DNA of 64,000 nt, taken from Streptomyces viridochromogenes DSM 40736 (GTDB lineage: Bacteria > Actinomycetota > Actinomycetes > Streptomycetales > Streptomycetaceae). Below, piece after piece: positions 18,001-26,462 of this stretch (within the stretch, counting starts at the first letter, position 1; each line of letters opens with the position of its first letter). The notes under the pieces are model-generated. The model was given only the letters and a program-made list of their open reading frames with translations, did no database searches and had not been told where the DNA came from. A program made the position numbers and the translations under genes. The stretch lies in contig NZ_GG657757.1 of NCBI RefSeq assembly GCF_000158955.1, positions 6,654,769 to 6,718,768 on the forward strand, in the 5' to 3' direction.

Positions 18001-21000
18001 GAGGCCGTCCGGCGCACGGAGCTGCGCGGGGAACACGACGAACTCGTCGCCGAGCTGCACCGCGCGCAGGCCGACGGTGCTGTGACCGACGACCAGGATC
18101 TGCGCCTGCAGGAACTGTTGGCCGACGCCCGGGACCGGCTCGACGGCACCGGCACGCACGACCTGAGGGACGTACGCCGGGCTCTGGACACCGTGCGGAA
18201 CGACCTGCCCGACTTCCGGCAGCAGGCTGCCGCCCGGATCCGTGCCCGGCTCGACGCGCTGGACCTCACCGCGGACGGGCGCGCTCAAGTCCTGCGCCAC
18301 CTGGACACCGGCGGCCTGGCCACCGCGGCGGACCTCGTCTACTTCCTGGAGATCGGCGAACCCGTCCCGGAGATCGAGGGCAGCGAACCCCACCTGACGG
18401 ATTTCTTCCCGGCGGTACCCGACAGCCTTCCCCGAGGCATCGACCGCGAGCTTGTGGACCTCGTCCGGTCCGGCGGCAAGCATCCGACGCTGTCCGTCCT
18501 CGACTACAGTGCTCTTTCCAGCGACGAGGCGGCACTGGCGGCGGACGCCCTGGACGCGTGGCGGGAGCTCGGCGCGACCGAGCCGAAGGACCGGCTCGAA
18601 GTGTCCGGGCGGCGTCAGTTGCCCCCACTCCTCAAGCTCCTCGGCTACGACGCCAAGAGCGCCAGGCCGCTGGACGAGCGGTCGCCGAACCTGCGCCGGC
18701 GCGAGTACCGCTTCTTCGAGGCCACCGAGGTCGAGATCAACGGCAGGGCGAAGGCACCCGCTTTTGGCTCACAGATCCGGGAGCAGGGTGGCACGCTGCG
18801 GGTACTGATGGTCTGGGGCCGCCCGCCCGCCAAGGTCGTCATGAGCCTCGCGGAACGCGACACCAGTGGTGCGGGTCTCCTGGTCGCCTACTTCGGCACG
18901 CTCAGCCGCGAGGCCCGCGTGGAACTCGCCGTCGGCTCGGACCGGTTGCAACCACTCCTGGTCGTGGACGACGCGGCCCTCGCCTATCTCGCGGCATGGG
19001 GCAACCGGCAGGTCAGCACGTCCACGCAGACGCTGCTGCCGTTCTCCGGGGTCAACCCGTACATCAGGGAGAAGCGCGGCCGGATCGGTGGTGAGATGTT
19101 CTACGGCCGTGACGCCGAACGCAAGAGCATCATCGACCCGCGCGGCACCCAGGTCATCTACGGCGGCCGGGGTCTCGGCAAGTCCGCACTGCTCGCCGAC
19201 GCCGGGGACAAATTCGTCGAGCAGCGCCCGGGCTATCACCAAGCGGTGTACGTGAACCTGGACCAGGAGAACATCGGCAAGGGCAGTTCGCTCGGCCCGG
19301 AGGCGCTGTGGAGCGTCCTGGTCCGGAAGCTGACCGAGGCACAGGTACTTGACCCGCCGCAGGGCCGCAAGGCCGCGAAGGACAACGCCGACATCTCCGA
19401 GCGCGTGCGCGCGGGCATCCGGGCCTGGACCGACGCGGACTCACGCCGCCGACTGCTGATCCTGCTCGACGAGTGCGACCAGTTCTTCGAGGCGGACGCA
19501 CCCCGGTTCAACCAGACGAAGAAGCTCAAGGGCCTCGGGGACGATACCAAGGACCGGGCCAAGGTCGTCTTCGCCGGTCTGCATTCCGTGCAGCGCTTCT
19601 CCAAACTCGCGAGCAACGGGCCGTTCGGTCACCTCGCGCAGACCCCCAAGGTGATCGGCCCGCTGGCTCCCCAGTATGCGGCCGAGCTGCTGGTCGAGCC
19701 GATGCGGGCGCTCGGTTTCGAGTTCCAGGACCTGGATCTCGTCAACCGGGTGCTCGGTTACTGCTCGTACCAGCCGTTCCTGCTCCAGATGTTCGGCCAT
19801 CGGTTGGTGGAGCTGATGCACCGCAAGCGTGCGCGGCGCGGCCCGGACGGACTCAACGAACCCCCTTACGTGGTAGAGCTCGCCGATATCGAGGTCGTGG
19901 AGTCGGACGCCGGACTCAGGGACAGCATCTCGGCCGCCTTCAAGGACACCCTCAGCCTCGACCACCGCTACGACGTGATCGCCAACGTGTTGGCGTACCA
20001 CGCTCGCCACCGGGGGCTGGAGGTGCGGCTGAGCGATACCGAACTGCGCGAGGAGTGCGAGACGTACTGGCGCAAGGGGTTCGAGCAACTCGACACCGAG
20101 GGCTTCCGCGCCTACCTCTCCGAAATGGTCGGTCTCGGCATCCTCGCGCCCAACCACGACGGCCTGGGCTGGCATCTGCGTGGCCCCAACGCCTTGCGCA
20201 TGATCGGCACCTCCCACGAAGTGGAAGCCCGACTGCTCAGGGCCGAGGAGGACTACAAACTCCAGGAGAGCATCGTGCAGGAAGGCCGTCCCGAACTGCC
20301 CGACGGCCGGCCCGCACCGCTCACCAACACCCAGCTGGACGATCTCCTCGGCCGGCGGTCCAACCAGACGAGGATCGTCCTGGGCAGCCCCGCCACCGGT
20401 GTCGGCGAGGTCGCCCACACCCTGCGGACGCTCACCGCGGGCATCGCGGGCTGGATGCTGCCACCCGTAGGCAAGCCCAGCGTCTACAAGCAGGAACTCA
20501 CCGGCGGGCGTCCCGGCGAACGACGTGTCGTCATCAGCGACTTCGTCAACTACCGGGACCCGGTTCGCCCCGAGACCTGCAGGGAGGCAGCCGACCTCGC
20601 CGAGACGCTGCTGCCCGTCACCCCTGGTGTGACCCGCGCGGTCGTCCTCGTCACCGACACCAGCCAGCTGGCCCTGTGGCGCCCCCTGCTGACCGGCGCC
20701 GAACCCACCACGGCCGACCCGGTGGTGCTGCGCCGCCACGACCACCGCAGCCTGCGCGGCTGGGCGCAGCGTGTCGACATGTTCCAGCGCGAGGACCGGC
20801 TGGACCGGCTCCACGAGCTGACCGGCGGCTGGCCGCGACTGGTCGGCGACGCCCATCGGCTGCACCGCGAACTGGACGACCCCGACGAGGCGCTGCGCCG
20901 CATGGCGGACCTGCGTACCGACCGGGCCCGCGCCCACGCCTTCGCCAGGGACACGGGCCTGTACGCGGATCCGTTGCTCGCGACCGGATACCGGGCCCTG

Positions 21001-21192
21001 ACGGAGGAGTACAAGGACGGATGGTTCGACTGGGAGAGCGCGCTGACCGCCGTGGCGGTCAAGAGTGAGGTCGACGAGGAGGAGGCGCGGTGGATCGTGG
21101 CCTGCCTCGACGCCCTTCAGGTCTTCGACCGCGAAGGTGCTCAAATGCGCCTGGAGCCGCTGTTGCGGGAATGTGTGGCGCTCGACGCGTGA
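15037..21192 (+). CDS. Giant P-loop NTPase (2051 aa), STAND/AAA-like
   Basis: ATG at 15037 follows CGGAG. Layout: residues 1-410 are mostly helical; about 415-570 is a low-complexity, acidic, Pro/Ala-rich linker containing a four-unit (D-Q-A/G-L) repeat; 570-1180 is a long alpha-helical region; about 1180-1330 is a beta-rich segment; then an NTPase domain with Walker A GGRGLGKS near residue 1375 and Walker B LLILLDECDQ near 1472. A winged-helix-like region follows, and the last 300 residues resemble an inactive second ATPase-like unit (RIVLGSPATGVGEV...). There are no membrane helices. The P-loop preceded by a FYGRDAER motif fits signal-transducing NTPases used as sensors or platforms. Partners are probably the flanking 768-aa protein and the kinase. 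No exact family is recognised. Confidence 0.75.
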   Translation: MHDRYHVVTGPPLSPPGVSAEELSGLAAALNALEHPAAAALSDLTVDMVELAFNSLPPKDRQKLLGNLGIRMAAPRRAGHALCQDVLARLRREARQRACNCGLRGLTQTVMDQLVAFVIASDGESAADPVSRWGATLVRATVFAWCNASVADAHILAWAADQDWFVAMAGENEGARLSAVAEVARSIAAAYPGFLSGVVQEEQEQGPPLAASSNEMSGTAADDRPFGARRPDEVCGELELALARARQAVEKVADAVADGRPPQDEDLVPLTALSAVFDSAEAVFRATGIEGVPRRLEDMTRAAQAHRAAHEHDLRTRETLRELLAVVCRPDSPAASAAEAVRGAARRLLDTPVWEQAQREEGAALTALAKLIRLGRQADAAAEILALQEQVVRGLPACAMAAVMAPELTLPQLKAPDQALDQALDQGLDQGLAQAEAEAGDPAESTVIEQREAGREGERADGEATGVSADRSTRGTAPDPAPGTEAAEPVAAVPGEADTGDALTETRTSSDPAPLVSPDGDAAPTPTVDGPSRPHDRHAKAPEAAPVPQSAPDPETAPAPVTAMTEDEADEEETDAERALARLVVERRFGLAHHVARAGGHPEPQVAALRLAGAAALLTSGDSQGARLTTGLLQQYGAHASHDTEGSELLLLPALLRTALVTGDHLAGAQLKALVPRLPDRLAEAAAAVADRALSGVLMIASPLVVIADVSETEARLRELGEQCRALLVPPKLRFARATEIAKRWLAPDGGMLGSLLTTVVRDQRDAVPQVRDQAERLSKLTEINNEIDRMDRKHRSVSGKPLQGSGRQDLVHLVERAVGLVKEWCLAVDGIRRGDRSDSNRAVKEISSLRRSLLDGKDAVIAELEQLARRSGADAAATAWAARASMEELFALLAGDSATTRPGGSMVPEKVLDAELLKVCDTPDERPSLDLLLTAVDRTWQDALTERLSRDAFSAARTVVELAGRGLLPAAQSGDFTPPTLADIDEQEAVRRTELRGEHDELVAELHRAQADGAVTDDQDLRLQELLADARDRLDGTGTHDLRDVRRALDTVRNDLPDFRQQAAARIRARLDALDLTADGRAQVLRHLDTGGLATAADLVYFLEIGEPVPEIEGSEPHLTDFFPAVPDSLPRGIDRELVDLVRSGGKHPTLSVLDYSALSSDEAALAADALDAWRELGATEPKDRLEVSGRRQLPPLLKLLGYDAKSARPLDERSPNLRRREYRFFEATEVEINGRAKAPAFGSQIREQGGTLRVLMVWGRPPAKVVMSLAERDTSGAGLLVAYFGTLSREARVELAVGSDRLQPLLVVDDAALAYLAAWGNRQVSTSTQTLLPFSGVNPYIREKRGRIGGEMFYGRDAERKSIIDPRGTQVIYGGRGLGKSALLADAGDKFVEQRPGYHQAVYVNLDQENIGKGSSLGPEALWSVLVRKLTEAQVLDPPQGRKAAKDNADISERVRAGIRAWTDADSRRRLLILLDECDQFFEADAPRFNQTKKLKGLGDDTKDRAKVVFAGLHSVQRFSKLASNGPFGHLAQTPKVIGPLAPQYAAELLVEPMRALGFEFQDLDLVNRVLGYCSYQPFLLQMFGHRLVELMHRKRARRGPDGLNEPPYVVELADIEVVESDAGLRDSISAAFKDTLSLDHRYDVIANVLAYHARHRGLEVRLSDTELREECETYWRKGFEQLDTEGFRAYLSEMVGLGILAPNHDGLGWHLRGPNALRMIGTSHEVEARLLRAEEDYKLQESIVQEGRPELPDGRPAPLTNTQLDDLLGRRSNQTRIVLGSPATGVGEVAHTLRTLTAGIAGWMLPPVGKPSVYKQELTGGRPGERRVVISDFVNYRDPVRPETCREAADLAETLLPVTPGVTRAVVLVTDTSQLALWRPLLTGAEPTTADPVVLRRHDHRSLRGWAQRVDMFQREDRLDRLHELTGGWPRLVGDAHRLHRELDDPDEALRRMADLRTDRARAHAFARDTGLYADPLLATGYRALTEEYKDGWFDWESALTAVAVKSEVDEEEARWIVACLDALQVFDREGAQMRLEPLLRECVALDA
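16285..16332 (+). repeat. Four tandem 12-bp units inside the giant NTPase gene
   Basis: Two copies of GATCAGGCCCTC are followed by two of GATCAGGGCCTC, in frame, encoding D-Q-A-L twice and D-Q-G-L twice. The near-identity suggests recent slippage. Unit number can change without breaking the frame, so linker length may vary between strains. Confidence 0.9.
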
Positions 21193-21397
21193 GGGCTGGC
21201 TGACAGGACGTGAGCCGTACCGGTTGCCCTGGCAGCTGGTGCGGTTCGTCACCTCCAGGCATGGCACACATTGACGTGCGTGATGACGGTTGCAGAACTG
21301 TGAAATTTCTTGGTGTATTGGATCTTTTTCCGCTGGAAGAATTTCCCCGGTTGCCTCGTCGGAGGAGCCGCAGCGCAACTGAACACCAGGGGGAAAT

Positions 21398-23254
21398 GTG
21401 GCAGGAGCGACCGGGCGCGACGGGTGGAAAGTCGAACGGGATGACGATTCGTGGACCGTTCCCGGATATGTCGACCTCAGGAAACTCGGTAAGGGTGGGA
21501 ACGGGCGGGTGGTGATCGCCCGTCACACCGCGACCAGCCGGAACGTCGCGATCAAGTACCTCAATGAGGAACTGTGTTCGAAGACGGAATTTCGCGCTGC
21601 CTTGCGAAACGAGGCCCGGCTTCTCAGTGGTCTGACGTCGCCTCATGTGACGCGACTGTACGAGTATGTCGAAGCCGAGCAGGGCGCGGCCATCGTCATG
21701 GAACTGGTTTACGGCGCCGCACTTCGCGCGCTGCTGCGGAAAGAGGGGCCCACGCACCCCGAGGCCGCACTCGTCGTGCTGAAAGGCTCCCTGCGCGGGC
21801 TGGCCGCCGCGCACGGTGTCGGCGTCGTGCACCGCGACTTCAAGCCCGAGAACGTGCTGGTGAACTGGGACGGCCAGACCAAGCTGGTGGACTTCGGGAT
21901 TTCCGCGCGCACCGGCGACCGCCACAATCTCAGCGGCACCTGCGCGTACATGCCCCCGGAGCAGTGGAGGACGGAGGCCGCCACCCCGGCCGGTGATGTG
22001 TACGCGGCGACCGCCACCCTCTACGAGTGCCTGACCGGCGTGCGCCCGTTCGAAGGGCCGGAACCAGTCGACTTCCTGCGCCAGCACGTCGAGGAGCCGG
22101 TGCGGATCGACCGAGTGCCGGAAGAGGTACGTGGGCTGGTCCTGCACGGCATGGCCAAGGACCCGGCGCTCAGGCCCGCGAGCGCTCTCGATTTCCTGCG
22201 GGAACTGGAATGGGTGGCCGAGAACGCGTACGGAGCCGACTGGGAGGAAAGTGGCCAGAGTCGGTTGGCCGCGGTGGCGGCGGCCCTCGTGCCGTCGGCG
22301 ATCTCACGCCTGGACGCTCGTCTGGTGGGCTCCTCGGCCGAACTGGCCCGCACCGTGCTGACCGCACGGCGCCGCAAGCGGCTGCGCAGGCGGGCCGATG
22401 TGCTCACCGGCGCGGCCGCCGTGGCGGTGGCGGGGCTGCTCAGCGTGATGCCCAACGGCTCGGCGGACGGGGTCGAAGCGCACGCCGGTGCCCACACCGA
22501 GGCGGTCACCAGGGTCGACGCGCGGAAGGACACCGGCTCGTCGAACGGGACGCGGGGCAGCGAGCCTGACCGCACGCCCGAGGCGGGCGCGGACTCCGAC
22601 GGGGCGGGCGCGGCGCCCGCCGATGACGCCACCGGCTCCGGCTCCGGCTCCGGCTCCGGCAGTGACGCCGGGAACAGGGGCACGGACGCCCGGACCCGGG
22701 CGGGTGATACCGGCTCCGGGACGGAGAAGGGCGGCGGGCCCGGCGACACCGGAACCAACACCGATGGGGGCACCGGTGTGGAGAACGACACGCACCCCAG
22801 CCCCACCGAGCTCAACGACATCGACCCCACAGTCACGGACTCTCCCGAAGACGAGCCTCCCCGCGATGTGACCGAAGAACCGGACAACGGGGTTCCTGAC
22901 GAGCACGAGGACCCGAGGACAGGAGTCACAGACGAGCCCCGAACCGGGCCGGACGGCTCCGGCACCGGCACCGGCTCCGGCACCGGAGAGGACCCCACCC
23001 CGCGCCCGGGGCACGGCCACGCAAACCCGGGTACCGGCGACGGCGAACCCGGGACCGGCAACGGCACGGGCCCGGGGGATGACGACAACACCAGCCCCAG
23101 CCCCAGCACGCAGTCACTCAACTCCACCAGGCAGAGCAGCACCGACTCCGGCACCTCCGTCGCCGGCAGCGGCACCGGCCCGGGGTCGGCAGGGACTTCG
23201 GCGGTGACTCCGCGGCAGGGGGCTCCGGTGGCCGTGGAGGGTGAGCCCGGCTGA
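21398..23254 (+). CDS. Membrane Ser/Thr protein kinase with long extracytoplasmic disordered tail
   Basis: A 618-aa Hanks-type kinase starting at GTG 21398 behind AGGGGGA. The kinase domain (about 25-275) is complete: glycine loop GKGGNG (31-36), Lys53 in VAIKYL, HRDFKPEN (Asp147) and DFG (Asp165), with GTCAYMPPEQW in the P+1 region. A basic juxtamembrane stretch (RRRKRLRRR) precedes one TM helix at about 336-351. The outer tail (352-618) is a Gly/Ser/Thr/Asp/Pro-rich low-complexity sequence with no PASTA or other sensor domain. It lies between the giant NTPase and a one-TM protein on the same strand, so these are plausible substrates. The nucleotide-level SG/GT repeats could be unstable. Confidence 0.9.
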   Translation: MAGATGRDGWKVERDDDSWTVPGYVDLRKLGKGGNGRVVIARHTATSRNVAIKYLNEELCSKTEFRAALRNEARLLSGLTSPHVTRLYEYVEAEQGAAIVMELVYGAALRALLRKEGPTHPEAALVVLKGSLRGLAAAHGVGVVHRDFKPENVLVNWDGQTKLVDFGISARTGDRHNLSGTCAYMPPEQWRTEAATPAGDVYAATATLYECLTGVRPFEGPEPVDFLRQHVEEPVRIDRVPEEVRGLVLHGMAKDPALRPASALDFLRELEWVAENAYGADWEESGQSRLAAVAAALVPSAISRLDARLVGSSAELARTVLTARRRKRLRRRADVLTGAAAVAVAGLLSVMPNGSADGVEAHAGAHTEAVTRVDARKDTGSSNGTRGSEPDRTPEAGADSDGAGAAPADDATGSGSGSGSGSDAGNRGTDARTRAGDTGSGTEKGGGPGDTGTNTDGGTGVENDTHPSPTELNDIDPTVTDSPEDEPPRDVTEEPDNGVPDEHEDPRTGVTDEPRTGPDGSGTGTGSGTGEDPTPRPGHGHANPGTGDGEPGTGNGTGPGDDDNTSPSPSTQSLNSTRQSSTDSGTSVAGSGTGPGSAGTSAVTPRQGAPVAVEGEPG

Positions 23255-23302
23255 TGCCGGTCGATCTGAGTCTCTGAGAGCGAGCCGAACGGAGGGGCGA
23301 GG

Positions 23303-24025
23303 ATGACGGACCGCGGCGAGCGCCCGGTGGTGCCGTGGGAGTTACCGGAGCCGGCCCTGCAGCCGACCCTGCAGGACCCGGATGTGCAACCGACCATCAG
23401 GGACGTCGTCGACGCCACCTACGTTCCGACCGCCCTCGACGCCCACTGGACCAGTACCGACTCAGAGCCCGGGCCGGAGACAGAGCCAGAGCCCGCGCCC
23501 GCGCCAAAGCCCGCGCCCGAGTCCGAAGTCCTGCACTTCGGACCGGGCGTCCCGCCCCTGGGGCTGACGGACACCGCCGTCGACGTCTGGCACGGCACGG
23601 GGGAGCGCGGGAGCCGAAAAGCCCCCCGCGGCCGACCGCACTGGCTGCGCAGATACGGCCTGGCGGCGGCCGTCCTGGTCATCGTGCTGGCCTGGCTGCT
23701 CTGGCAACGGCAGACGGGGGACCTGCGGATCACCCAGGTCACGGCGCAGACCAGCAGCGTCCTCGGATGCGACGGAACGGCCGAGGTGGTCGCGGTGGTG
23801 AACACCAACGGCGCGGCCGGCACGTTCACCTACGAGTGGAACCGCAGCGACGGCACCTCGTCGGGTCCGCGCGAAGAGCGGTTGGGCAAGGGGCAGGAGG
23901 AGACGCGGCTGCGCCTGCTGTGGACCTTCCACGGCAAGGGCACCAGCAAGGCGACGGCGTGGCTGGTCATCAAGTCCCCCAGCCGGCACACGGCGTCCGC
24001 GTCCTTCGCCTACACCTGCCGCTGA
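23303..24025 (+). CDS. Single-pass membrane protein with external beta domain
   Basis: A 240-aa protein; ATG 23303 follows GGAGGGG. The N-terminal 110 residues are cytosolic and Pro/Glu-rich, with two near-repeats QPTLQD and QPTIRD, Thr-containing sites that could be phosphorylated by the upstream kinase (inference). A basic stretch (KAPRGRPHWLRRY) precedes one TM helix (LAAAVLVIVLAWLLW, about 122-137). The outer 100 residues form a likely Ig-like beta sandwich with two Cys (LGCDG and the terminal YTCR) that could pair. It starts 48 bp after the kinase and is probably co-transcribed. No known family is recognised; membrane sensor or output subunit is a guess. Confidence 0.75.
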   Translation: MTDRGERPVVPWELPEPALQPTLQDPDVQPTIRDVVDATYVPTALDAHWTSTDSEPGPETEPEPAPAPKPAPESEVLHFGPGVPPLGLTDTAVDVWHGTGERGSRKAPRGRPHWLRRYGLAAAVLVIVLAWLLWQRQTGDLRITQVTAQTSSVLGCDGTAEVVAVVNTNGAAGTFTYEWNRSDGTSSGPREERLGKGQEETRLRLLWTFHGKGTSKATAWLVIKSPSRHTASASFAYTCR

Positions 24026-24446
24026 ACCCGTGACGTCGTCTGTTTCGGCGTCCGGTGAAAGAACCGTCTCATTTCGCGGTCGCTTCGGTTCGCCGATCCA
24101 CCGGAAAGCGAGCGGATACCTCGTGTCAACCCCGCGATGTCCCCCGACCGCGTATTGTGCGTGCCCGAACGGCGCCCCTGGGCTGAATGATCCGTATGAG
24201 CGACAAGAGAGACGCCGATCCCCTGCCCGACAGGCGAGTATCCCGATAAGCTGAATTGGGTGCGCCTTGTCGAGCGGGCGGCTACGGGGGTGAGAAGGCG
24301 TTGTTTGTGAGCCGATCTGCGACCGCGATGGTGCGCGTGTGGTGCATGATGAGCCACTCGCGCGGCTGCGACAATGACGAACCGCACGGTTTCCATACCT
24401 GTGCCGCGCGACGGAACCCGTTACCAGGGCGGACGGAGCGAAGGCA
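24026..24446. other. Intergenic gap within island A
   Basis: About 420 bp with no gene I can support. It separates the NTPase/kinase subset from the downstream ATPase subset and may hold a promoter for the latter. No clear -10/-35 pair, operator or terminator is assigned. Confidence 0.4.
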
Positions 24447-24885
24447 TTGGGACTGAGACTGTTACGAGGCAGATCCCGTATCGGCCTGCCACGCATGGTC
24501 GTCGGTGCCGGCGTCGCCCTGGCCGCCGAGGTCAAACGCTCCCTGAAGAGCGTCCTGGTCGCCGTGACGGCCGGCGTCCTCCTCAAGGCCACATTGATCG
24601 CCCTCGTCGTGGTGTGGGCCTTCCCTAAGCCGGAATTCCTCGTTCTCGGTATTGTCGTGGCCCAGATCGACCGTTTGTCCCGGCGCCCGGCAGCCCGCCG
24701 ACGGAGTGGCGTTGGCGCTGGTCGTCGCACTGATCCTTTTCGCCGCGCAGATCCTCGTCACGCGGCTCATCAGCCGGCTGCCGGTGCGCCCCCGGGACCC
24801 CGCCCTCGCAGCGGAGCCCGCCATCGCACCGCCGCCCCGGCACGCCCAGCCAACAGGCCAGGGTCTGAAACCGGAACCCGAATGA
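24447..24885 (+). pseudogene. Small membrane protein, apparently frameshifted
   Basis: TTG at 24447 follows GGAGCGAAGG. The frame encodes a basic N-terminus, then hydrophobic segments (SVLVAVTAGVLLKATLIALV and FLVLGIVVAQI), after which coding character is lost near 24680. It resumes in another frame with VALALVVALILFAAQILVTR, then a Pro-rich tail and a TGA at 24885. Joining the two frames gives a coherent membrane protein of about 145 aa with two or three TM segments. Either this is a real one-base frameshift or a sequencing error in the GC-rich stretch. The original function is unknown; its position suggests a membrane partner of the ATPase pair. Confidence 0.55.
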
Positions 24886-25241
24886 GTACGTGGTCTCCGT
24901 AGCGGGGATCGCCCTGAGAGGGCTGCGGCGGCTCATGTGAGCTGATGGGCGGAGTCGCACGCTCGGCGGGGCGACTGACAACAGACGGATCGTCATCACA
25001 GGTGTTCCGTCAATCGAGTTGGAGCGAAAGGGGGAGGCGTGAACCGATCGCAGAAGGCCGCGCACGGCACCGGGCCGCACCGTGTGCCGGCGGTGCCCAA
25101 CCATTCGCCACCCACCACGCGCCTGCGCCGACGGTGCCGCGCACGGTGTCACCGGCATCCCGGCGGCACGCCACACCACGTACGACACCGGGCGATCCAA
25201 GGGGACGGGACGCCCGGAGCGCAACCTCGGGGGAACACACC
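24886..25241. other. Gap before the ATPase pair
   Basis: About 355 bp. A strong GGGGGAGGC site precedes a GTG at 25039, but the frame it opens has unbiased codons and runs into the next gene, so I do not call it. The rest has no recognised feature; a promoter for the following two genes is likely here. Confidence 0.4.
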
Positions 25242-26462
25242 ATGCCATTCATCCACTGCAACATGTTCGGAACGCCTCCCGCGGGAGGCGAACCGCCGTG
25301 GCTCCCTTATGAGCCGCTGGTTCCGTGGTGCATCGAAGGTCACGAAGACCTGTGGGTGGAGCTCGACCACGTGCCCCCGGCCGTGCACGCCTTCCGCAAC
25401 CAGCTCATACAGGTGGCGCGCAACATCACCCCGGACCGTGACGGACGCGGGCACCTGGTCGTGGTGAGCGGGCTGCCCGGCACCGGCAAGAGCAGTCTCC
25501 TGCACCGCTGCGTCCACGAGTTCGTCAGAGGGCTCGAAGAGCCCGAGAGCGGCGACGACGGCCGGCCCGATGTCGAGCGGCAAGGTGACACGCCCCGCCC
25601 ATGGCGTCTTCGCGAGCAGTCCGATGCGATCTCCGTCGTGCCGGTCACCGGTGTGCGCAACAACGGGCGCGATCTGGAGTCGTCGCCCAGCGGGCACCAG
25701 GAGGCGCCCGAGCTGAGCACGGTGATCAACCGCATCTTCCGCACCGTCGTGGCCGAGTTGAGGAGAACACCCGGCTTCACGGATGTCTGTGGTCCCGAGA
25801 TCGACTCGCCCGACCATTACCACTCCTGGCACGCGCTCACCGACGCGCTGGCGCAACTGGGCCGCAGACTCGCCGTGATCATTCCGCACATCAAGTGGGA
25901 GGACCAGGACTCCCGATGGGCCTTCCTCCGGTTCTGCCATCAGAAGGCCGATCGCGGGGTGGTGTTCTTCGTCGAGACGGAATACACCGCGCTGGAGAAA
26001 GAGATCGGCCTGATATTCGACGAAAGTGAACTGCGGGGCGTCACACTCCTCAAGACAGGAGGGCTCGCGCGTGAGGACTGGGGCAAGTACCTGCGGCTGT
26101 GGATGGACCTTCCCGGAATCCCGAACCCCAAGGTCGCCATCCACGACGATCTGCTCGACTGCGAGCCGGCGCCCTGGGTCTTCGTCAGCATTTCGAAGCT
26201 CCAGACCTTTCTGCGCGAGGCGGCGGACGACGCACTGCAGGCCGACGAAGCCTACTTGCGGCGAAGTCGCGTACTTCTCCGGTTCGACAAGAACCAACCG
26301 AACCCGGACAACTTCCTCAGAGGAGGAGCCCCGAATCCGGACGCATTCCTGAGAGAGGAGCCGTCCGATCCGGACGACCCCGCGAAGGAACAAGGCGAGA
26401 CGGCCGGTATTGAACCCAATGAACTTCCTGATGACGAAGAGGACCGACGAGATGAGCCCTGA
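25242..26462 (+). CDS. P-loop ATPase, 406 aa (first of a coupled pair)
   Basis: ATG 25242 follows GGGGGA. A short N-terminal lead (PFIHCNMFGTPPAGGEPPW) precedes an AAA-like core with Walker A GLPGTGKSS at about residues 77-85. The Walker B position appears as LAVIIPHIKWEDQD, without the usual paired acids, so hydrolysis may be weak. Predicted strand and sensor segments follow (RGVVFFVETEYTALEKEI). The C-terminal 60 residues are acidic and disordered, with short repeats (PNPDNFLRGG / PNPDAFLREE). The stop overlaps the start of the next ATPase gene, implying a co-translated complex. No transmembrane helix. Family not recognised. Confidence 0.75.
   Translation: MPFIHCNMFGTPPAGGEPPWLPYEPLVPWCIEGHEDLWVELDHVPPAVHAFRNQLIQVARNITPDRDGRGHLVVVSGLPGTGKSSLLHRCVHEFVRGLEEPESGDDGRPDVERQGDTPRPWRLREQSDAISVVPVTGVRNNGRDLESSPSGHQEAPELSTVINRIFRTVVAELRRTPGFTDVCGPEIDSPDHYHSWHALTDALAQLGRRLAVIIPHIKWEDQDSRWAFLRFCHQKADRGVVFFVETEYTALEKEIGLIFDESELRGVTLLKTGGLAREDWGKYLRLWMDLPGIPNPKVAIHDDLLDCEPAPWVFVSISKLQTFLREAADDALQADEAYLRRSRVLLRFDKNQPNPDNFLRGGAPNPDAFLREEPSDPDDPAKEQGETAGIEPNELPDDEEDRRDEP

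Noticed and set aside
22600..23100. GC-rich repeats in the kinase tail as a CRISPR or mobile repeat
   Set aside because: They are in-frame Gly/Ser/Thr low-complexity codons with no regular spacer pattern.
25039..25467. Short open frame with a strong GGGGGAGGC ribosome-binding site
   Set aside because: The protein is Arg/His/Pro-rich without GC3 bias and runs out of frame across the start of the clear ATPase gene; probably a chance site.
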